Below are positions 57,431 to 64,000 of a stretch of 64,000 nucleotides of DNA, in pieces (positions within the stretch are counted from its first letter, which is position 1; every line of letters begins with the position of its first letter). Source of the stretch: Phascolomyces articulosus. Lineage: Eukaryota; Mucoromycota; Mucoromycetes; Mucorales; Lichtheimiaceae. The notes below the pieces were generated by a model that saw only the letters and a program-made list of their open reading frames with translations, was not told the DNA's origin and made no database searches. Both the position numbers and the translations under genes were made by a program. The stretch spans positions 186,001 to 250,000 of the forward strand of contig JAIXMP010000008.1 in assembly GCA_025677815.1 (NCBI GenBank). The letters are read 5' to 3'.

Positions 57431-59303
57431 CGTTCATTGCACGATATTACTTTCCGTAAGAAAACCGGTCAAACCATGTTCAAGTATGGTCGTGGTGGTC
57501 GGTAAGTTTGATTGATAAAACTCGATTTGAAAAAAAAAGGGGAGGTGAGGAAGAAGTGCTAATGGAGATTAACTTGTTGATAAATTAAGTTCCTCCACCA
57601 ACGGTCATATTGCTACTGTTTTCGGTTGTACTGGTTTCCTTGCTCGTTATGTCGTTCACAAACTTGGTAAATTATTTTTTTCGATAATTTGGATATATAT
57701 ATCAAAATAAACAAGCATTACACGAAAACTAATCGATTTTTCAACATTTATCTATACGTGAAAATAATAATAATAATGAATAGCACGACAAGGTACTCAA
57801 GTTGTTGTCGCTTATCGTGATCCTGATGAAGCTCGTCATTTGAAGGTCACTGGTGATCTTGGTCAAATTATTCCTTTGGTAACGTTTTGAAATGCGTTTT
57901 TTTTTTGGCATTATATTGATATATTTATTCTATATATTAACTCTCCCGGGATTTTTTTTTTTTGTGAAAATAGGAATTCGACTTGAGAAACCGTGAACAA
58001 ATCATGGAATGTGTTCGTCACTCAGATATCGTTTATAACCTTGTCGGTCGTGATTATGAAACCAAGTAAGTCATGAGGAATAAAAAATCAGCATGAAAAA
58101 AAATGAAAAAACCAGAAATGTATCAAATTTATTTAAAACGAATCAAATTTATTTAGGAACTTTACCTTTAACGATGTTCATGTTGAAGGTTCCCGTCTTA
58201 TTGCCGAAGCTGCTGCTGAAGCAGGTGTTGCTCGTTTCGTTCAAGTGTCTGCTTTGAACGCTGCCGAAGATTCTACTTCTGCTTTCTTGCGCACTAAGGT
58301 AATGTATTCAGGACACATTTATTAGAGGGTATGAGCTCGAAAAACTTATCAAAAAAGGTATAATATAGTACTTGGGTGAACAAGCTGTCCGTGAAGTTAT
58401 TCCTGACGCTACCATTGCTCGTCCGGGTACCATGTACGGTCATGAAGATCGTTTCTTGAACAGAATTGGTGGTAAAGTTATCTTATGGAACAACTCTACT
58501 TTTCTTTTATTATTCCGAGAAAAAAAAGCAATGTACACAATGATTAATTATATATTATATATATAAATATTAGATGGTGATGGTTGGCAATTCTGGGTCA
58601 ATGAAGGCAAGTCTAAGATTTATCCTGTCTCTGCCATTGATGTTGCTCAAGCTTTGGAAGTCATGTTCCTTGCTGACTCTACCGCTGGCAAGACCTATGA
58701 ACTTTATGGGTAAGTGTAAAAAAAAAAAAAAACTGTCAAAATAATAAACTAAATGATTGGATTTTTTTTTTATTAGTCCCCGCGCCATGACTTATGAACA
58801 AGTGTATGAATTGGCCCGTGAAATTTCATTGAAGCCTCTTCCTATCCGTCCATTGCCCCTTCCTATTGCAAAGTAAGTTGTTGATTTTCAATCAAAAAAG
58901 GCAACATTGAAAAAAAAAATATAGAAAAAAAACTGACCTTTTTTTTCTCGTTTTAGGCTTGCTGCTACACTTGTTGATAAGCTTCCTTACAATCAAATGA
59001 TCAGTCCTGATCTTATCGAAAGAGTAAAGTGTCAATTTTATTTTATTATAAAAATTTAGAGTATCAATGGCATCATCATTATTATTATTATTAACAAACT
59101 CAAATGATTTTTTATAGATGACATTGGATGATAAGCCTACTCCTGGTGCATATACTTTCAAGGACTTGTATATTGATCCTGTTGATTTGCAAAATGTGGG
59201 TATTCATTACCTTAGACGTTTCCGTAGTAATGCTGTCTTTGATCTTCCTTATGAAAAGGGTGAAGGTGAAATCAAGAAGGGCTTGTACCACGTTATTGAT
59301 TAA
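57047..59303 (+). CDS. NDUFA9: Complex I 39-kDa subunit (NDUFA9), mitochondrial
   Basis: Twelve exons (57047-57071, 57210-57256, 57431-57501, 57590-57666, 57784-57878, 57974-58065, 58157-58298, 58369-58471, 58574-58709, 58777-58872, 58957-59023, 59118-59303) close in phase to 378 residues. Accessory subunit at the membrane-arm/matrix-arm joint of NADH:ubiquinone oxidoreductase; an SDR-type fold that holds NADPH. Seen: a mitochondrial presequence (MLATALLRQAGRRETAKVAS), Rossmann text VFGCTGFLARYVV, VVVAYRDPDEARHLK, NREQIMECVRHSDIVYNLVG, ARPGTMYGHEDRFLNRI and PVSAIDVAQALE. The start in exon 1 was chosen because it supplies the targeting sequence and splices in phase; the ATG at 57245 would remove it. 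Less AT-biased codons suggest strong expression. A TGTATATA octamer lies 303 bases past the stop. Confidence 0.95.
57399..57429. repeat. (AT)n microsatellite in an intron
   Basis: About 15 AT units directly before the TAG acceptor of NDUFA9 exon 3, replacing the usual polypyrimidine tract. Confidence 0.9.
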
Positions 59304-59980
59304 AAAAAATTTCCCCCCCCCATTTACACAACAAACAATAATTCCAAAATTTTTCATCTATAAACAACACAATCAACAACAATAACGAGAAAACCCGTTT
59401 GTTACAACGCACTTTTCACATATTGGACACGCAAAAAAAACAACATCTCTTATAATAAAAAGAAACAAAAAACCGTTTTTTTAGAAATTTATATATATAT
59501 CTATATACATGGAAAAGAGGTGTTTTCAAAGTGTTTCATTGATTTATTTATTTATTGTTATAGAATAGATTCAATCATATAAATATATATAAAAGAAGTA
59601 GAAGATGTATATATCATTATGCGTATAGAATTATATATATATAAGGGGAAAATAATGAAGGGAGAAAAGCAAAAGAAAAAGGGAGAGGAAGGGAGATAGA
59701 AAGATGGAAGGGGGAAGAAAGAAAAGCATGCTGACTAAAATAAGAAAGGGTTATGTACAATAAACAATAGGTAAAAAATAGTCGTTCATATCTATAATAT
59801 ATAATATATATAAAAGTGGGTTATCCATATTACAAAATAATAATGTGTGTTGGTGTTATAAAAGGTAATAAACGATAGAAAATATACGGATTTCATATGA
59901 GAGAATATAATAATAATAATAATAATAATAATAAAGGGTCCCTTTCTTATACAACTGTGTAACAATGACCCATTTTATTA
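59304..59980. other. Convergent 3' flank
   Basis: 677 bases between NDUFA9 and the SERTA-like gene. Includes purine-rich 59650-59730 and an (ATA)n run at 59905-59933. TGTATATA at 59606-59613. No gene. Confidence 0.5.
59905..59933. repeat. (ATA)n microsatellite
   Basis: About nine ATA/TAA units in the 3' flank of the SERTA-like gene. Confidence 0.85.
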
Positions 59981-60595
59981 TCATGATAAGGTGTTCTGTT
60001 GTTGTTGCTGTTGTGATAAAGTAACATCTTGAACGACACTTTCATTAACAAGTTGATCATGTTTATTTTCCAAAACATCTTCATCCAATGGAAAAAAGAA
60101 AGGAGATGCCATTGTATAGTGTTCATTGGTCGTAGAAGAAGGATGATGTCGTGATAATGATTCGCCATGACGTCTCGCTCTTTGAATGGATGCATGAAAT
60201 AACATGTCGCCAAAATCATCTTCCATGACGATATCTTCATCTTCATTATTGTTATTATTATTTTCTTGTTCTTGTTCTTGACGATTTAAATCATCAAAAC
60301 AAGCATCTAACCAATTTTGTTCTCTTTGTTGTTCTTCTTGATGAATTATTTCCTCTTGATGTTCTTCCATTAAAAAGGAAGAAGGTGTATTTGAAAAAAC
60401 AAGATGTTCTGAAGTAGTAGAAGAAAGAGATGGTTGTGGTGGTGGTTGAGCTGTTAAAGCATTTCTTATCAAAACAAACGGTAATAAAGAATGATGATTT
60501 TGTTCTTGTAATTTATGAAATGAGAGACAAATAATAAAATCAAGATCTTCTTTTGCTTGTATTGATCGTTGTTTTGGTTGTTGTTGTTTTGACAT
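59981..60595 (-). CDS. SERTA-like domain protein
   Basis: Single exon, 204 residues. After a short basic/Gln start, residues about 18-50 read DLDFIICLSFHKLQEQNHHS and LLPFVLIRNALTA, which fits the SERTA motif pattern (S-hydrophobic-x-K-L ... L-hydrophobic-x-V-L-I-x-N-T/A-L) of transcription coregulators in animals. The rest is acidic and Gln/Glu/Asn-rich (QQREQNWLDACFDDLNRQ, EDEDIVMEDDFGDMLF), typical of an activation region: the acidic/aromatic FGDMLF is notable. A role in transcription is inferred from this. It is a short domain and the match is by eye, so the family name is tentative; that it is a gene is supported by non-random composition and a single long frame ending in Gln-rich text. 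Confidence 0.5.
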   Translation of the reverse strand: MSKQQQPKQRSIQAKEDLDFIICLSFHKLQEQNHHSLLPFVLIRNALTAQPPPQPSLSSTTSEHLVFSNTPSSFLMEEHQEEIIHQEEQQREQNWLDACFDDLNRQEQEQENNNNNNEDEDIVMEDDFGDMLFHASIQRARRHGESLSRHHPSSTTNEHYTMASPFFFPLDEDVLENKHDQLVNESVVQDVTLSQQQQQQNTLS

Positions 60596-61701
60596 TTTTT
60601 TTTGATTTTTTATAGATATAAAGAAGTAATTGTTATTTGAATAAAAAAAAAGGAAAGAGAGAGAGAGAGAGAAGATGAGTAAAAAAAAAAAAAGTGCGGA
60701 GGTTGATTTATTATAATTTATTTTATTTTATGCGTCAGTTCAGTCAATCTCAAGTTAGTTAAAAATTTCATTCCCATGACTTTATAATATCACTCATTGT
60801 TGTTGTTTTTTTCCCGATGGATGATTATCAGTTGTGTGTGGGGGGAAAGAGAGAAAAAGGAGGATATCATCATTAGCATCACAACATCATCCTTCTTCTT
60901 CATATCACTCATTTTTATCCCATGATAATCGTGTAACTCTTTTTTTTTCTTTACCAATATAAATAACTAAAAATATTTATAATTATTATAATTGTTATTA
61001 TTATTAAAAAAAATGCCAAAAAAAAGAAGTGTTATTTGAATATCTTTTTTCTTTAAAAAAAGTGGGAAGAGAAGGGAGGGGAAGTAGGTGAATATGTGGT
61101 TTGGAGAGGAGAGAGAGGAAAAAAAAAGATAGAAAGAGAGAGAGATAGAAAATGAAAAAGAGATGAGAGAGGAGGTGTAAGTGTGTGTACAGCAATAGTA
61201 ACAGCAGCAATGGGGAGAAAGAAGATTTCCAAGTTTCAAAAGGGTAATATTAACCTTATCTCTTATTTTCTTTCTTTCTATCTCTCTCTCTATATATGTC
61301 TTTTTATTCTTTTTTGTCATCCTATAAGGTGACAGTATTGAGAAAGGAGGAGGAAGAAGTAAAAGGTGTGATCATTGTTTCTTTGGTGGATAAAAAAAAA
61401 AAGAAAAAAGAGATAAGAATTCACAGATCAAAAGGCTTAAAGTGTGTGTATGTGTGGTTGTAAATTTGGGTAAAAAAGTAAACATGATTTTGTCGGTTTG
61501 GTTGTTGTTGTTTGGTAGAAAAAAAAAAGTAATGATAACAAAGAAAAAATCCGTTCGAGTTGTAATAAATGTTATTGTTGTTAGGATTGGATTGGATTAT
61601 AATTGTAATAAATGGGGCTGTTGTTGTTGTAGTTGTTGTTGTTGTCCTTTGTAAAAAAATGGTGGAACGTTATTGAGGGTTTGAATGAACTCTTTTCTTT
61701 C
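60596..61701. other. Intergenic region, homopurine/homopyrimidine-rich
   Basis: 1.1 kb. 61030-61170 is nearly pure purine on plus (GA-rich), and 60640-60690 likewise. These act as pyrimidine-rich leader/promoter DNA for the SERTA-like gene, which is transcribed leftward. 61610-61655 has GTT repeats. No gene seen; 61442-61654 is a low-complexity frame. Confidence 0.5.
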
Positions 61702-62552
61702 TTACATACTATCCAATCTTTGGAACGATCTACCACCGCGAGGTCGTTCATTCAACTTTGGATTCTTTTTTGCCAAAATATCTTATATATACCTCAATAT
61801 TAGTAATCCCACTTTTGTCTCTTACTATTATTCCCCCATTCCCTCTTCAATTTACCTTTGTCCATGGAAGCATGATCGAAATCGCAATCATGTTTATCGG
61901 GATAACGATGGGAATCACAAAAGACATATTCACATCGACACTTGTTACTCAATTGTTTCGCTAATGGAATCTATAAATATATATATACATATTTATGAGT
62001 TATTATTATTGTCTATAAAACCATTGTTTTTTTTAAAAAAAAATTACCTTGCTTCGACACATGAAGCATCTACCTGTATTCTTTTGAACAGGTTTACTCG
62101 GAGGTTGTTCTTTATTTTCTTCTTCTTGTTGACTTGATTCGGCTTTAGCTGTAGTAGTAGGTTCTTGTTCTTCTTCTGCAGTAGTAGTAGTGGCAGTAGT
62201 AGTAATAGTATTGGATGGTGTATTGGATGGTGTAGGAGGTGTCTTTAATTCTTTTTGCTCTTCTAACATTGGAGCTGTTGTTGTAGTTGTCAATGGAGGT
62301 TCTTCACGTACTTCTAAATAGAAAAAATATATATGCATATATATGTGTATAAGGGTTGTGAGTACATATAAACAAGTTATGATATATATATATATCATTT
62401 CTATAAAAGTATTTATTACCTTGTTTTTTATTCTGTTGTTCCGAATGCTCTCGGAAGCATTTCGAACACATGTTATTATAGATTTTATTTCCATAAAATC
62501 CACATCCAGCACTGCATGGCAAAGGAACGTCGGGTGCTTTATTATCTTCCAT
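61702..62552 (-). CDS. A20/AN1 zinc-finger stress-associated protein
   Basis: Four exons (62552-62420, 62313-62048, 61970-61856, 61781-61702) give 197 residues. N-terminal A20 finger with C13-x3-C17-x11-C29-x2-C32 (PLPCSAGCGFYGNK, MCSKCF). A long Thr/Glu/Pro-rich linker follows, then an AN1 finger: CFMC, then CRCEYVFCDSHRYPDKHDC, with the family spacing CxC-x4-C-x2-H-x5-H-x-C. The last exon adds the usual basic tail (DILAKKNPKLNERPRGG). A20/AN1 proteins bind ubiquitin and in plants and animals modulate stress responses. The A20/AN1 split by an intron and the short tail exon match the family order. The final exon is small but in phase and ends in TAA at 61702-61704. Confidence 0.92.
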
Positions 62553-62697
62553 GTTTATTTATTTTAGATAAGGGTTTTTTATTTTTCCTTTATTGAAGAA
62601 AGTGAAAAAAGTATAAAAGAGAAATTGGGATAAAGAAGTTTTGTAAGAAAAAAAAAGGGAGTAAAAAAAAAAAAAGAGGCCAAGAAAAAAAAAAGTG

Positions 62698-62701
<4 letters not shown>

Positions 62702-62732
<31 letters not shown>
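62702..62732. repeat. (GT)n microsatellite
   Basis: About 15 TG units on plus, 150 bases upstream of the A20/AN1 gene start. Confidence 0.9.
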
Positions 62733-62733
<1 letters not shown>

Positions 62734-63521
62734 TTTACAAAAAAAAAATAAAAAATAGCAACACACCGACAATAATAATATTAATTATTATAATGATCAA
62801 ACAGCAAGTCCATTACGCAATGTTCACTTCGTACTCAGCTTTCCATGTATTTTGTTATATTATTATCATTTTTTCACTTTTTGGGAGAATAAAATTAATC
62901 ACACCAAAAGTTTGAGATCTATTCTTATAAAAGGATGCTGATTTGACCAAAAAGGGTGTGACGTATTTGAAAAAAAAACAACTTATCGACTCATCGTTCA
63001 CCCGAACCAATCGAATGACATTTTCTCGCAGTCAATTTTATGATACTATTGCAAAACCAATGGACCAATGAAATAAAAACATAAAGGGATCGGGGCTTAT
63101 TATGAAAGTGAGGCACTGTGAATCACAGCAATTAGGAAAAAAAAATTGAGAGAGAAACGATGATCAAAAATCAACCCATCATATATAATGACCAAAATGA
63201 TGGACAACACACTGAGTTGGTTAGAATGAGTCACCTTTGGCTCATGAGAGATTTTTTTTTTCTTCTTTTCTTTCTCCCCTTCTTCACCCGTTTCTTTTCG
63301 TCCTATTAAACGACTTTTTGAAACCTTCTTTTTTTCTTTCATTCTAATCAAATCTTATAAACCCTTCTTCTTTCTTCCTTTCTTCTTCTCATTTTTTTTT
63401 ATTCTTTTATAAACCCATCATAAACGATTAATTAACTATTTTATCAAAAATCCTTTTTCTCTTTATTTTTATATAAAAAACCTCTTTTTTTTCTTTTCTA
63501 TCTATCTTTAATTTTTTCATC

Positions 63522-63557
63522 ATGTCTGTTATCATCGTCGTTGGTCGTCGCTTTTAA
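63522..63557 (+). other. Upstream ORF (11 codons) in the probable 5' leader
   Basis: ATG 63522 encodes MSVIIVVGRRF and a TAA. It sits about 50 bases after a TATA-like element and 290 bases before the main ATG at 63847. It could restrain translation of the main frame. It could also be part of a first exon in a spliced leader. Confidence 0.35.
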
Positions 63558-63846
63558 AAAAAAAGAAGAAAATCTACAACATAACCTTTTTTTTTCCCAC
63601 TCTTAAAACCATCTTATCGAAAAAAAAATAGCTTCTTTTTTTTTATTGAACAACCAGTTTATATATAACAAAAAAAAAGCAGCTTTACTATATATACTTC
63701 TTTATCCTTAAAAAACAATCCCCAACTCCCCTTTTTTTTTACACCACCTTTTGTTACTTAACCCAAAAAGAGGCGTAGCGCCGATAAATCCAAACGAATA
63801 TAAAAAGCAAAAAAAAAACTACGCCAAGCAAAAAATTATAAAAACA

Positions 63847-64000
63847 ATGAACACTACTGAATTCAACGTTGCGCAGCCAACAGTCACACCAATCAATATG
63901 AATAATATTGATACAACCACAGCTTTACTTGCTGCTGCGCATTCTATTGGTACACATCAACAACAACTACCATTCCTTGAAAACGATCTCCATAAATACT
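63847..64000 (+). CDS. Start of an unidentified protein, cut by the window edge
   Basis: The first 51 codons of a plus-strand gene: MNTTEFNVAQPTVTPINMNN, then Thr/Ala-rich text (DTTTALLAAAHSIGTHQQQ) and LPFLENDLHK. The ATG follows an A-rich context (AAAACAATG) and a long pyrimidine-rich leader typical of strong fungal promoters. The N-terminus is low-complexity, as in transcription factors, but no domain is visible before the edge. Function unknown. Confidence 0.7.
   Translation, partial: MNTTEFNVAQPTVTPINMNNIDTTTALLAAAHSIGTHQQQLPFLENDLHKY

Larger units (their letters stand above)
62553..63846. other. Divergent intergenic region
   Basis: 1.3 kb between the AN1 gene (minus) and the last gene (plus). 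Contains a (GT)n run, purine-rich and pyrimidine-rich tracts (62640-62700; 63240-63520), a TATA-like TATATAAAAAACC at 63469 and a short upstream ORF at 63522. No other gene seen. Confidence 0.5.

Noticed and set aside
58892..59357. Minus frames over the end of NDUFA9
   Set aside because: Overlap confirmed NDUFA9 exons 11-12 in antisense.
61004..61320. Ser/Leu/Phe-rich minus frames (117 and 68 codons)
   Set aside because: Encoded by a GA/CT tract; no non-repetitive segment.
57399..62732. Microsatellites as CRISPR- or satellite-like arrays
   Set aside because: Simple dinucleotide or trinucleotide runs without spacers; no CRISPR array in the window.

Overview
The window is AT-rich nuclear DNA from a filamentous fungus, most consistent with Mucoromycota (probably Mucorales). 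Support comes from intron-dense genes with short GT-AG introns, T- and CT-rich leaders, fungal families (Sso-type syntaxin, GPI-type GH16, thaumatin-like protein), a HET-domain relic of the type seen in Mucorales, and a family of TPR/F-box/LRR-like proteins with decayed paralogs. Species was not determined. Most gene models below were built by hand. Every exon set marked as closed adds up to a whole number of codons with GT-AG introns, but none has been checked against RNA or homologs.

Layout: 1-2.4 kb, the end of a T5orf172/GIY-YIG-type gene and a broken HET gene. 3.7-6.1 kb, aldo/keto reductase and adenine phosphoribosyltransferase. 6.8-11 kb, a Pumilio (PUF) RNA-binding protein on minus. 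12.9-14.4 kb, a protein with two p27-autoantigen-type zinc ribbons. 15.3-17.8 kb, an intact TPR/F-box protein followed by a decayed paralog (17.9-20.1 kb) and an unidentified multi-exon relic (20.1-22.4 kb). 22.6-25.7 kb, mitochondrial MTO1/GidA, divergent from a NAT8-like acetyltransferase. 26.8-32.6 kb, a leucine-rich-repeat protein, thaumatin-like protein, GH16 enzyme and a 43-residue Cys protein. 33-34.2 kb, prohibitin-1, followed by a gene-poor 3 kb. 37.5-45.6 kb, a CANIN-like protein, Rab32/38 GTPase and Sso-type syntaxin. 46.2-49.8 kb, AMP deaminase. 50.2-53.9 kb, F-box/LRR relic, intact F-box gene and truncated paralog. 53.8-56.7 kb, transposon debris (a TA-flanked terminus, a MITE and a LINE fragment). 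57-59.3 kb, the complex I 39-kDa subunit. 60-62.6 kb, a SERTA-like protein and an A20/AN1 zinc-finger protein. The window closes inside a new plus-strand gene.

Functional themes: purine salvage and interconversion (APRT, AMP deaminase); mitochondrial function (MTO1, prohibitin, NDUFA9); membrane traffic (Rab32/38, syntaxin); cell wall and secretion (thaumatin-like and GH16, convergent). Two zones (17.9-22.4 kb and 50.2-56.7 kb) hold nearly all pseudogenes and mobile DNA and both sit beside an F-box gene. The most unusual items are the unidentified relic at 20.1-22.4 kb, the TA-flanked MITE and broken transposon end near 54 kb, and a repeat/E-box promoter module at 32.0 kb.
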